Assembly (NCBI RefSeq): GCF_009766065.1
Contig: NZ_LMUE01000002.1
Coordinates: forward strand, 972,347 to 1,036,346
DNA from: Dyella sp. S184
GTDB taxonomy: Bacteria; Pseudomonadota; Gammaproteobacteria; Xanthomonadales; Rhodanobacteraceae
Direction of reading: 5' to 3'
Length of the DNA: 64,000 nucleotides
Both the position numbers and the translations under genes were made by a program. The notes under the pieces were generated by a model, which was not told where the DNA came from, searched no databases, and worked only from the letters and a program-made list of their open reading frames with translations. Of the stretch, positions 56,434 through 63,538 are shown in pieces (position 1 is the first letter of the stretch; each line of letters starts with the position of its first letter).

Positions 56434-58353
56434 CTAGGCTTCCAGTCGTTCGTACAGCTCCAGCCACTCCGCGTCCAGCGCTTCCTTCTCGCGGCGCAGT
56501 TCGGTCTGGCGCTGTCCCAGTCGCATCATTTCCTGGGTGGGGCCGTTGTAGGTAGCCGGATCAGCCAGCTGGGTTTCCAGCGCGGTCAGTTCGGTTTCGA
56601 TCGTGGCGGCGCGGGCCTCGATCCGCTTCACCCGTTGCCGTGAGGTCTTCTCGTTCTCACGCTGGGCAGCGGCGTTGCGGCGGCGTTCTTCGGGCGATTC
56701 GTCCGGTACGACCTGGATCACCGGCTTGGCCGCTGCACCTGCTTTCGCTGCCTTCTTGTTGGCCGCGCCTCGTGTACGCAGCCATTTGGCGTAATCGTCG
56801 AGGTCGCCATCGAAGCTTTCCACCACGCCGTCGGCCACGCGCCAGAAGCTGTCGCAGACCATGCCGAGCAGATGGCGGTCATGCGAGACCAGCACCAGCG
56901 CACCGTCGAAGTCGGCCAGCGCGTCGGCCAGCGCCTCGCGCATGTCCAGGTCGAGATGGTTGGTCGGCTCATCGAGCAGCAGCAGGTTCGGTTTGTCCCA
57001 CGCAATCAGTGCCAGTGCCAGGCGCGCCCGTTCGCCACCGGAGAAGCCATCGACTGACTCGAACGCGCGATCGCCGGCAAAATTCCAGGTGCCGAGGAAG
57101 TCGCGCATGACCTGGGTGGCTACGCCCGGCGCCTTGTCCTGCAGGTGGTCAAGCGCGCTGGCGCCCTCGCGCAGGCTTTCCACCGTGTGCTGGGCGAAGT
57201 AGCCAATCTTCAGATCCTTGTGTGCCTTGCGCTCGCCGCTGAACGGATCGAGCTCGCCGACCAGGGTTTTGACCAGCGTCGATTTGCCGGCGCCATTGGG
57301 GCCGAGCAGACCGATCCGCTCGCCCGCTTCGAGGCTGAAACGGACATCACGCAGGATGATGTTGATGTCGTCGCCATCCGTGGTCGGATAGCCGGCCGTG
57401 ATGTCCTCCAGCTGCAGCATCGAATCTGGCAACCGCCCCGGCACCGGAAACTGGAAACTGAACGGCCGCTCGGCGCGCACTGCCTCGGTACCGGCCAGCT
57501 TCTCCAGACGCTTCATGCGTGACTGCGCCTGCTTGGCCTTGCTGGCCTTGGCCTTGAAGCGGTCGACGAAGGACTGCAGATGCGCCCGCTCGGCCTGTTC
57601 GCGCTCATGCGAGATCTGTTGCTGGCGCAACTGCTCGGCGCGCAGGCGCTCGAATGCGCTGTAGTTGCCGGTGTACAGCTTCGCCTTGCCGTCGTTGAGG
57701 TGCAGCGTGTGGGTAATCACGCCATCGAGGAACTCGCGATCATGCGAAATGATCAGCAAGGTGCCCTGATAGCGGCGCAGCCATTCTTCCAGCCACAGCA
57801 CGGCGTCGAGGTCGAGATGGTTGGTCGGCTCATCGAGCAGCAGCAAATCGGATGGGCACATCAGGGCGCGCGCCAGATTCAAGCGTCCGCGCCAGCCACC
57901 GGAGAATTCCTTTACCGCGCGCTCATGCGTTTCCGGCGGAAAGCCCAGGCCGTGCAGCAGGCGACCGGCGCGGGCACGCCCGTCGTAACCGTTCAGCTCC
58001 TCGATGCGGTGATGCGCCTTGGCCATCGCCTCCATGTCGCCGCGTTCGCCGGCATCGGCCTCCTCGCGCATCGCGTCGGCCAGCTCCTCGTCGCCGCCCA
58101 GGACGTAGTCGATCGCGGCGTCCGGCAATGCCGGGGTTTCCTGTGCCACCGAGGCCAGCCGCAGCTTGGCTGGCATGTCCAGCTCGCCGGCATCGCTCTC
58201 CAGCCGGCCCTGCAGGGCCGCGAACAGGCTGGATTTGCCGCAGCCATTGCGGCCGATCACGCCCAGGCGCCAGCCACTCTGGATCACCAGATCGATATCG
58301 GAAAGCAGCAGGCGGGTGCCGCGGCGCAAGGCAAAGTGTCGAAAGGAAATCAT
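56434..58353 (-). CDS. ABC-F family ATPase, YheS/Uup type
   Basis: A 639-residue protein with two ABC domains and no membrane segment, the ABC-F architecture that acts on the ribosome. Domain 1 has Walker A GRNGCGKSS and signature FSGGWRGRLNLA. Domain 2 has GPNGAGKST and FSGGERARLALA, each followed by LLLDEPTNHLDL. A C-terminal coiled-coil stretch (RQRVKRIEARAATIETELTAL) is typical. The start MISFRHFALRRGT (ATG 58353) matches YheS; a further ATG at 58365 is possible. Confidence 0.93.
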   Translation of the reverse strand: MISFRHFALRRGTRLLLSDIDLVIQSGWRLGVIGRNGCGKSSLFAALQGRLESDAGELDMPAKLRLASVAQETPALPDAAIDYVLGGDEELADAMREEADAGERGDMEAMAKAHHRIEELNGYDGRARAGRLLHGLGFPPETHERAVKEFSGGWRGRLNLARALMCPSDLLLLDEPTNHLDLDAVLWLEEWLRRYQGTLLIISHDREFLDGVITHTLHLNDGKAKLYTGNYSAFERLRAEQLRQQQISHEREQAERAHLQSFVDRFKAKASKAKQAQSRMKRLEKLAGTEAVRAERPFSFQFPVPGRLPDSMLQLEDITAGYPTTDGDDINIILRDVRFSLEAGERIGLLGPNGAGKSTLVKTLVGELDPFSGERKAHKDLKIGYFAQHTVESLREGASALDHLQDKAPGVATQVMRDFLGTWNFAGDRAFESVDGFSGGERARLALALIAWDKPNLLLLDEPTNHLDLDMREALADALADFDGALVLVSHDRHLLGMVCDSFWRVADGVVESFDGDLDDYAKWLRTRGAANKKAAKAGAAAKPVIQVVPDESPEERRRNAAAQRENEKTSRQRVKRIEARAATIETELTALETQLADPATYNGPTQEMMRLGQRQTELRREKEALDAEWLELYERLEA

Positions 58354-58515
58354 GAAAAACAGCATCCAAACCGGGCAGGCAATCGCTCGCAGCCGCCCAT
58401 GATAGCGGTGATAGCGCTATTCTCGACGAACCGGCTGGTTATGCCTGCGCGATGGCCGAATGCCCAACCCATCGCAATCGGCGCAAACCGGCATGGCGCA
58501 ATCGACACAATAGGT

Positions 58516-58567
58516 TTGCCACATAGGTGGCATAGTCGACATTTTGCTTGCCACAACGTGGCGTAGT
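58516..58567. promoter_or_regulatory. Two tandem dyads GCCAC-N3/4-GTGGC
   Basis: Two near-repeats occur 32 bp apart: 58516-58536 and 58548-58567, both beginning TTGCCACA and ending GTGGC(A/G)TAGT. Each has GCCAC and GTGGC arms around a 4- or 3-bp centre. They lie in the divergent gap between the ABC-F gene and the gene at 58623. They could be operator sites for a dimeric regulator; they also overlap the 32-bp near-repeat described separately. Confidence 0.4.
58525..58556 (-). repeat. 32-bp near-repeat, copy A (minus strand)
   Basis: Read on the minus strand this matches 59120-59151 at 28 of 32 positions. The four mismatches all fall on third codon positions if both are read in the aguA frame (CGKQNVDYAT here, CGKQKVDYAT there). 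It lies in the intergenic region upstream of 58623. Confidence 0.8.
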
Positions 58568-58622
58568 TCGGGTAGTTCTGCTACAACGACGCCGCATACA
58601 GCCTTGTCTGGAGAGGGGAGCC

Positions 58623-58979
58623 ATGGTCAAGTTCACGTACAGTTTGCCGGTCTTTGTCATGTTGATCGCTGCCGCCGGTTTTGCCGCGCCGCAGACAGTC
58701 CGTGCGGCCACTAACGGCGACAGCCTGCTGGTCCATCGCGTGCAGGAAGAAAAGGGCATGAACCTGCCCAGCCGAGGCATGAGCATGGCCCAGGTCGAAC
58801 GGACCTGGGGCGCCCCGCAGCGCAAATTGTCGCCGCGTGGTGGCGATACCCCGAAACATCCGCAGATCAACCGCTGGGAATACTCGGACTTCATCGTGTA
58901 TTTCGAGCATGAGCACGTGATCCACGCGGTGCTCAACACGCCGGCCGGCAACAACACCAACCCGACCTCCGTCAACTGA
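58623..58979 (+). CDS. Small exported protein, SmpA/OmlA-like fold
   Basis: A 118-residue protein. Residues about 1-31 are a signal peptide (YSLPVFVMLIAAAGFAAPQTVRAA) with no lipobox. The mature part (GMSMAQVERTWGAPQRKLSPRGG, then INRWEYSDFIVYFEHEHVIHAVL) has the short BLIP/SmpA-like pattern of a G-M-x-x-x-V-x-x-x-W-G-x-P helix followed by strands. The ATG at 58623 follows GAGAGGGGAG. A clear terminator follows at 58994-59025. Confidence 0.8.
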   Translation: MVKFTYSLPVFVMLIAAAGFAAPQTVRAATNGDSLLVHRVQEEKGMNLPSRGMSMAQVERTWGAPQRKLSPRGGDTPKHPQINRWEYSDFIVYFEHEHVIHAVLNTPAGNNTNPTSVN

Positions 58980-58993
58980 TCCTGTTTCCGACG

Positions 58994-59025
58994 ACGCGGC
59001 CTGTGGCGACACGGGCCGCGTTTTT
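58994..59025 (+). terminator. Intrinsic terminator after the small exported gene
   Basis: A perfect 8-bp GC-rich stem (58994-59001 with 59014-59021, ACGCGGCC/GGCCGCGT) is followed by a run of five T at 59021-59025. It begins 14 bp after the stop codon at 58979 and separates this gene from aguA. Confidence 0.88.
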
Positions 59026-59105
59026 GTGTGTGCGGCCGATGCCCTCGTCGTACAATTCGCAGTCCGGCAGCCACCCTGGTGCCTCCCCGACTGAGACATC
59101 CCCGC

Positions 59106-60170
59106 ATGACCGACCACTCTTGTGGCAAGCAAAAGGTTGATTACGCCACCTTGCGCCTGCCTGCGGAATGGGAACCGCAGGCCGCGGTATTGATTGCCTG
59201 GCCGCATGCCGATACCGACTGGGCCGAGCGCCTGGCCGCGGTGGAAACCACCTATGTGGCACTGGCAGCAGCAGTAACGCGCTTCCAGCCGCTGATCATC
59301 GTGGTGGCTGACGCCGCCCTGCAGGCTCACGTCGAGGCCCAGCTGCATCGTGCCAAAGTCGATCTCGCCCGCATCCGCTTCGTCGAACTGCCGTATGACG
59401 ACACTTGGCTGCGTGATTCCGGCCCGATCACCCTGAAAGCTGGGGATGCTGGATTCCAACTCACCGACTTTCGCTTCACCGGCTGGGGCGGCAAGTTCGG
59501 TGCCGAGCAGGACGATGCGCTGATCGGCGGACTGGTCGACGCCGGTGTATTTGGCCATGCCGCGCACAAGCGCATCGACTGGGCGCTGGAGGGCGGCGGC
59601 ATCGAGAGCGATGGCGCGGGCACCGTACTCACCACCTGGCGCTGCCTGCTGCAGCGTCACCCTGAGCAGTCGCGCGAGGAGATGAGCGCGATCCTGCGTG
59701 ACAGCCTGCATGCCACGCGCGTGCTGTGGCTGGATTACGGCTATCTCGAAGGCGACGACACCGACGCGCATATCGATACCCTGGCGCGCTTCGCGCCGGG
59801 CGAGCGCATCGTGTTCCAGGCCTGCGACGACAGCAGCGACCCGCATCACGACGAGTTGCAGCGGATGGGCGCCGAACTGGCCGCCTTGCGCACCGTCGAT
59901 GACCGCCCGTATCAGCTCTACCCATTGCCGTGGGCGAAGCCCATTCTCGACGAAGGTCGCCGCCTCGCCGCTTCTTACGCGAACTACCTGATCGTCAACG
60001 GCGCCGTGCTGGTACCGGCCTATGACGACCCGGCCGACGACGAGGCCGCACGCATCATCGGGACGGCGCATCCTGGCCGCGAGATCGTGCAGGTGCCCTG
60101 CCGCCCGCTGATCTGGCAGAACGGCAGCCTGCACTGCATCACCATGCAGTTGCCGGCCGGTCTGGCCTGA
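59106..60170 (+). CDS. aguA: AguA, agmatine deiminase
   Basis: A 354-residue enzyme that converts agmatine to N-carbamoylputrescine. Conserved blocks are RLPAEWEPQAAVLIAWPHADTDW, YDDTWLRDSGP, GDDTDAHIDTLARF with the catalytic His, and NGSLHCIT near the end with the nucleophile C344. The residues before RLPAEW (TDHSCGKQKVDYATL) are not usual for AguA and are encoded by a 32-bp sequence that recurs upstream. A TTG at 59151 would exclude that stretch. It is followed by aguB 66 bp downstream. Confidence 0.93.
   Translation: MTDHSCGKQKVDYATLRLPAEWEPQAAVLIAWPHADTDWAERLAAVETTYVALAAAVTRFQPLIIVVADAALQAHVEAQLHRAKVDLARIRFVELPYDDTWLRDSGPITLKAGDAGFQLTDFRFTGWGGKFGAEQDDALIGGLVDAGVFGHAAHKRIDWALEGGGIESDGAGTVLTTWRCLLQRHPEQSREEMSAILRDSLHATRVLWLDYGYLEGDDTDAHIDTLARFAPGERIVFQACDDSSDPHHDELQRMGAELAALRTVDDRPYQLYPLPWAKPILDEGRRLAASYANYLIVNGAVLVPAYDDPADDEAARIIGTAHPGREIVQVPCRPLIWQNGSLHCITMQLPAGLA
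59120..59151 (+). repeat. 32-bp near-repeat, copy B (within aguA)
   Basis: This segment at the start of aguA matches the minus strand of 58525-58556 at 28 of 32 positions. It begins TTGTGGCAAGCAAAA and contains GTGGC and GCCAC arms. It encodes the atypical CGKQKVDYAT of AguA. Confidence 0.8.
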
Positions 60171-60236
60171 GTTTTGTCGGCATCCGCTAAACTCCGCGGG
60201 TTGCCAGTACGAACAGTCAAGTCAGGATCGAAGCCG

Positions 60237-61127
60237 ATGACCCGCAAGACCCTCAAGGTCGCCCTGCTGCAGGAAACCGACCGCGGCAGCCGCGATGCCA
60301 ACCTAGACGCGATCGAGGCCGGCCTGCGTGAAGCCGCTGCGGCTGGCATCGAGCTGGTGTTGCTGCAGGAGCTGCACAACGGCCCGTATTTCTGCCAGCA
60401 CGAATCGGTCGAGATCTTCGATCAGGCCGAGACGATCCCTGGCCCCGGTACCGCGCGCATCGGCAAGCTGGCCGAAGAGCTGAAGCTGGTGGTGGTCGCC
60501 TCGCTGTTCGAGAAGCGCGCCACCGGGCTGTATCACAACACCGCCGTGGTATTCGATCGTTCGGCCGCGATCGCCGGCAAGTACCGCAAGATGCACATCC
60601 CGGACGATCCGGCGTTCTACGAGAAGTTCTATTTCACGCCGGGCGATCTCGGTTTCGAGCCGATCGATACTTCGGTCGGCCGGCTCGGCGTGCTGGTGTG
60701 CTGGGATCAGTGGTATCCGGAAGCCGCCCGCCTGATGGCGCTGGCTGGCGCCGAACTGCTGCTTTACCCCACTGCGATCGGCTGGGACCCGAACGATGTG
60801 CAGGCCGAGAAGGATCGCCAGCGCGATGCGTGGATCACCGTGCAACGTGGCCACGCGGTAGCCAACGGCCTGCCGCTGCTGTCGTGTAACCGCACTGGCT
60901 ACGAGGCGGATCCCTCCGGTGTGGGTTCCGGCATCCAGTTCTGGGGTTCCAGCTTTGTCGCCGGCCCGCAGGGCGAGTTCCTCGCACAAGCCGGTACCGA
61001 CGGGCGTGAGCTGCTGCTGGTCGAGGTCGATCTGGCGCGCAGCGAGCACGTGCGGCGGATCTGGCCGTTCCTGCGCGATCGCCGCATCGATGCCTATGCC
61101 GACCTGCTCCGGCGTTTTCGTGACTGA
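60237..61127 (+). CDS. aguB: AguB, N-carbamoylputrescine amidase
   Basis: A 296-residue nitrilase-family enzyme that hydrolyses N-carbamoylputrescine to putrescine, completing the agmatine route with AguA. The catalytic triad is E45 (LLQELHNGPYFC), K118 (YRKMHIPDD) and C155 (VLVCWDQWYPEAAR). The ATG at 60237 gives MTRKTLKVALLQ, the standard start; the open frame begins earlier at 60174, just after the aguA stop. Confidence 0.95.
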   Translation: MTRKTLKVALLQETDRGSRDANLDAIEAGLREAAAAGIELVLLQELHNGPYFCQHESVEIFDQAETIPGPGTARIGKLAEELKLVVVASLFEKRATGLYHNTAVVFDRSAAIAGKYRKMHIPDDPAFYEKFYFTPGDLGFEPIDTSVGRLGVLVCWDQWYPEAARLMALAGAELLLYPTAIGWDPNDVQAEKDRQRDAWITVQRGHAVANGLPLLSCNRTGYEADPSGVGSGIQFWGSSFVAGPQGEFLAQAGTDGRELLLVEVDLARSEHVRRIWPFLRDRRIDAYADLLRRFRD

Positions 61128-61216
61128 AACCGCGCTAGCGCACACTTGCGCAACTTGTTCCGCATGGCCGTCGTCCCCATGCTTGGATTTCCCCTTGAGA
61201 CCGGCCTGCTGATCGC

Positions 61217-62449
61217 ATGAGTGTTCCCGAAACCGACCTTGCCCTGTTGCCTGCCTTGCAAGGCCAGCCGATCGAGCGCGTGCAGCGTGACGGCGTGGAA
61301 TACGTGGTGCTGGGTACTGCGCATGTCTCGCGCAGCAGCGTGGACGCGGTCGAGGCGCTGCTGGCGCATGAGCATTTCGATGCCGTGGCGATCGAGTTGT
61401 GCGACAGCCGCGCGCAGAGCATGCGCGATCCGGAAGCGTTCAAGCAGATGGACCTGTTCAAGGTGATCCGCCAGGGCAAGGCCGGCATGGTCGCCGCCAG
61501 CCTGGTGCTGTCGACGTTCCAAAAGCGCCTGGCCGATCAGTCCGGTATTCAGCCCGGCGCCGAGATGAAGGCAGCGATGGATGGCGCCGAACAGCGTGGC
61601 CTGCCGGTCTGGCTGATCGACCGCGAGGTCGGCACCACGCTCAAGCGCGCCTGGCACAGCGTCGGCTTCTGGCAGCGCTTCGGCCTGCTCGGTGGCCTGC
61701 TCGCCAGCGTGTTCGAGCGCGAGGAAATCGAACAGGGCGAGATCGAAAAGCTGAAACAAGGCGATCTATTGGAAAGTGCCTTCAGCGAATTCGCCAGCGA
61801 ATCGAAACCACTTTTTCAAAGCCTGATCAGCGAGCGCGATGCGTTCATGGCCGCACGCCTGCGCGAGGAATCGGCACGCTCGGCGACAGCCGAACCACGC
61901 CGCGTGCTGGTGGTTATCGGCGCTGGCCACTTGAAAGGCCTGAGCGGACTGCTGCGCGACCAGCACGACGATCCCGCCATCACCGTCGCCAAGCTGGCCG
62001 CCACACCGCCCAAGGCACGCTGGCCGAAATGGCTGGCTGTCGCGCTGGTGCTGCTGGTGTTTGCGGCAATTGCCTACGCATTCCACCGCAATGCTGCGCT
62101 GGGCACACAGGCATTGCTTTCATGGGTGCTGTTCACCGGCGGCTTTGCCGCGCTCGGCGCGGTGGCCGCTGGCGGTCACCCACTCAGCATCCTCGCCGCC
62201 TTCATCGCCGCACCGATCAAACCGTTCCGCCCCGGCATCCCCGCCGGCGGCATCAGCGCGATGGCCGAAGCCTGGGTGCGCCACCCGCGTGTGGTCGACT
62301 TCGACACCTTGCGCGACGACATCGTGCACTGGAGCGGCTGGTGGAAGAACCGCGTCGCGCGCACCCTGCTCAACTTCTTCCTGGTCAGCATCGGCACCAT
62401 CATCGGCGAGTACAGCGCCGGCATCCACATCTTCAAGAGCCTGATGTAA
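61217..62449 (+). CDS. TraB/PrgY-family membrane protein
   Basis: A 410-residue protein. The N-terminal soluble domain (about 25-275) has the TraB signatures VVLGTAHVSRSSVDAV, AIELCDSRAQSM and VLVVIGAGHLKGL. The C-terminal part has about four hydrophobic segments (WLAVALVLLVFAAIAYAF, ALLSWVLFTGGFAALGAVAAGG and others). Relatives in enterococci limit pheromone activity, and some are proposed metalloproteases; its role here is unknown. It lies before the tRNA gene. Confidence 0.85.
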   Translation: MSVPETDLALLPALQGQPIERVQRDGVEYVVLGTAHVSRSSVDAVEALLAHEHFDAVAIELCDSRAQSMRDPEAFKQMDLFKVIRQGKAGMVAASLVLSTFQKRLADQSGIQPGAEMKAAMDGAEQRGLPVWLIDREVGTTLKRAWHSVGFWQRFGLLGGLLASVFEREEIEQGEIEKLKQGDLLESAFSEFASESKPLFQSLISERDAFMAARLREESARSATAEPRRVLVVIGAGHLKGLSGLLRDQHDDPAITVAKLAATPPKARWPKWLAVALVLLVFAAIAYAFHRNAALGTQALLSWVLFTGGFAALGAVAAGGHPLSILAAFIAAPIKPFRPGIPAGGISAMAEAWVRHPRVVDFDTLRDDIVHWSGWWKNRVARTLLNFFLVSIGTIIGEYSAGIHIFKSLM

Positions 62450-62552
62450 TCCAAACGAGACACTGAGCCGACAAGGGTGCACATGTTACGATTCGCGCCG
62501 TCTCAAGCCCGACTTACGCGGGCGAACATCGGCTCGGCAACGAGTCAAACCA

Positions 62553-62870
62553 GCCCGAGTGGTGAAACTGGTAGACACAAGGGACTTAAAACAATTTGAG
62601 CCCTCCGGGGGAAACCCCAGAGGTGACACCCGTCAAATTCGGTGAAAGCCCTGGATGCCGCAAGCATTCGAGCCAATGCCGAGCCAAGCCTCCGATCCAA
62701 AGTCTGAGGAAGGTGTAGAGAGCAGACGGCGGGCACCTACGGCTTTCAAAGCTACGGTGAAGGCGTGCTCCAGACCACGAACAGCGTTCGCGCTGGCGGC
62801 GAAAGCCGAAGTGGGAAGAAAATCCCTCGACCTCACGGTCATGCCGGTTCGATTCCGGCCTCGGGCACCA
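62553..62870 (+). tRNA. tRNA-Leu (UAA), interrupted by a group I intron
   Basis: The 5' exon is 62553-62587 and the 3' exon 62819-62870. The acceptor stem GCCCGAG (62553-62559) pairs with CTCGGGC (62860-62866), followed by A and an encoded CCA. The D arm, a class II long variable arm (GACC/GGTC) and T arm (GCCGG-TTCGATT-CCGGC) are all present. The anticodon stem AGGGA/TCCCT spans the splice junction. The spliced anticodon is UAA, with the intron between U34 and A35, so it decodes UUA and UUG. Confidence 0.97.
62588..62818 (+). ncRNA. Group I self-splicing intron in tRNA-Leu(UAA)
   Basis: A 231-nt intron of the small tRNA-associated (IC3-like) type. P1 forms between the 5' exon GGGACTT and GAGCCC at 62598-62603, with the conserved U.G pair at the splice site. 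P2 (62602-62622) is capped by a GAAA tetraloop. Core segments are TCAAATTCGGTGAAA (62633-62647), GAGCCAAGCC (62681-62690) and GGTGTAGAGA (62712-62721). P7 pairs GAGCA (62720-62724) with TGCTC (62766-62770). P9 is enclosed by CCAC/GTGG and includes a GGC-GAAA-GCC hairpin. The intron ends in G62818, as group I introns do. No homing-endonuclease gene is present; open frames across it are shadows. Confidence 0.95.
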
Positions 62871-62876
62871 TTCAGG

Positions 62877-62903
62877 ACCGCTCCTTACCGGGGCGGTTTT
62901 TTT
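62877..62903 (+). terminator. Intrinsic terminator after tRNA-Leu
   Basis: ACCGCTCC (62877-62884) and GGGGCGGT (62890-62897) form an 8-bp stem with one G.U pair and are followed by seven T at 62897-62903. It starts 7 bases after the CCA end, so the tRNA is probably transcribed alone. Confidence 0.9.
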
Positions 62904-62994
62904 ATGAGTCCGCGAGGACGATCTCGCATCCTCTTGATGCAAATCAAACGCGCACATCGCCAAGTCAGCCGCGTGCGAGGTCACTAGCCTCGTC

Positions 62995-63012
62995 AGAAGT
63001 GCATGCACTTCT
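62995..63012. repeat. 18-bp perfect palindrome
   Basis: AGAAGTGCATGCACTTCT is fully self-complementary. It lies in the 185-bp gap between the tRNA terminator and the EF-hand gene. It has no T run, so a terminator is unlikely; a protein-binding site or part of a transcript end is possible. Confidence 0.6.
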
Positions 63013-63088
63013 GCTGCCCGCGGCAACCCAGATTGGCCGCAGTAGCAACGACTTTGCCTGCTCCAGCCAAAGTCACATCACCCAAACA

Positions 63089-63538
63089 TCATGGGTGTTC
63101 GTGCTTCAGCATGTAGTTGACCACGTTCACGTATTCCTTGAAGTCCAGACACTGGTTCTTCTCCGTATCGAACATCGCCATCGGTGGCGCGGACTTGCCG
63201 GCGTGCTGGATCAGTTCCAGGTGGGCGTACTCCGCCGCGTTCAGGCAACCGTTCTTGTCGGTGTCCATCGCCACGAATTGTTCGTGCAGGCGATGCAGCT
63301 CGGCCGTGGCCTGCAGCTGATGCCAACCGACCCGGAACTCCTGAGGCGACAGCACCCCGTTGTGGTCGGTATCCCAACGGGCAAAGATCGCATCCGCTTC
63401 ATCGGCCGGCGCTGCCGGGGTGGCCTGGGTGGCGGGTGTCTTTGCCGGGGTTGTCGCTTGGGCCTGCGCCGCGGTCGCCACGAGTAATGCCGCGATCACA
63501 CACACGGCATAGCCTGCCCTACTCCCGTGCATCGTCAT
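63089..63538 (-). CDS. Exported EF-hand calcium-binding protein
   Basis: A 149-residue protein with a signal peptide (VCVIAALLVATAAQAQA), a Thr/Pro/Ala linker, and three EF-hand loops: DTDHNGVLSPQE, DTDKNGCLNAAE and DTEKNQCLDFKE. The first two have complete Ca2+ ligand positions; the third has Gln in place of the usual Gly. The ATG at 63538 overlaps the stop of the upstream TIGR03032-type gene by 4 bp, so they are co-transcribed. Confidence 0.88.
   Translation of the reverse strand: MTMHGSRAGYAVCVIAALLVATAAQAQATTPAKTPATQATPAAPADEADAIFARWDTDHNGVLSPQEFRVGWHQLQATAELHRLHEQFVAMDTDKNGCLNAAEYAHLELIQHAGKSAPPMAMFDTEKNQCLDFKEYVNVVNYMLKHEHP

Noticed and set aside
62586..63026. Open frames of 60-240 codons crossing the tRNA-Leu intron on both strands
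   Set aside because: They overlap the intron core and tRNA exons, have no ribosome-binding sites or recognisable domains, and are explained by the structured RNA. No homing endonuclease motif (LAGLIDADG, GIY-YIG, HNH) is present.
63050..63074. Hairpin (GACTTTG/CAAAGTC) downstream of the EF-hand gene as its terminator
   Set aside because: The stem is only 7 bp with an 11-base loop, and no T run follows on the minus strand.
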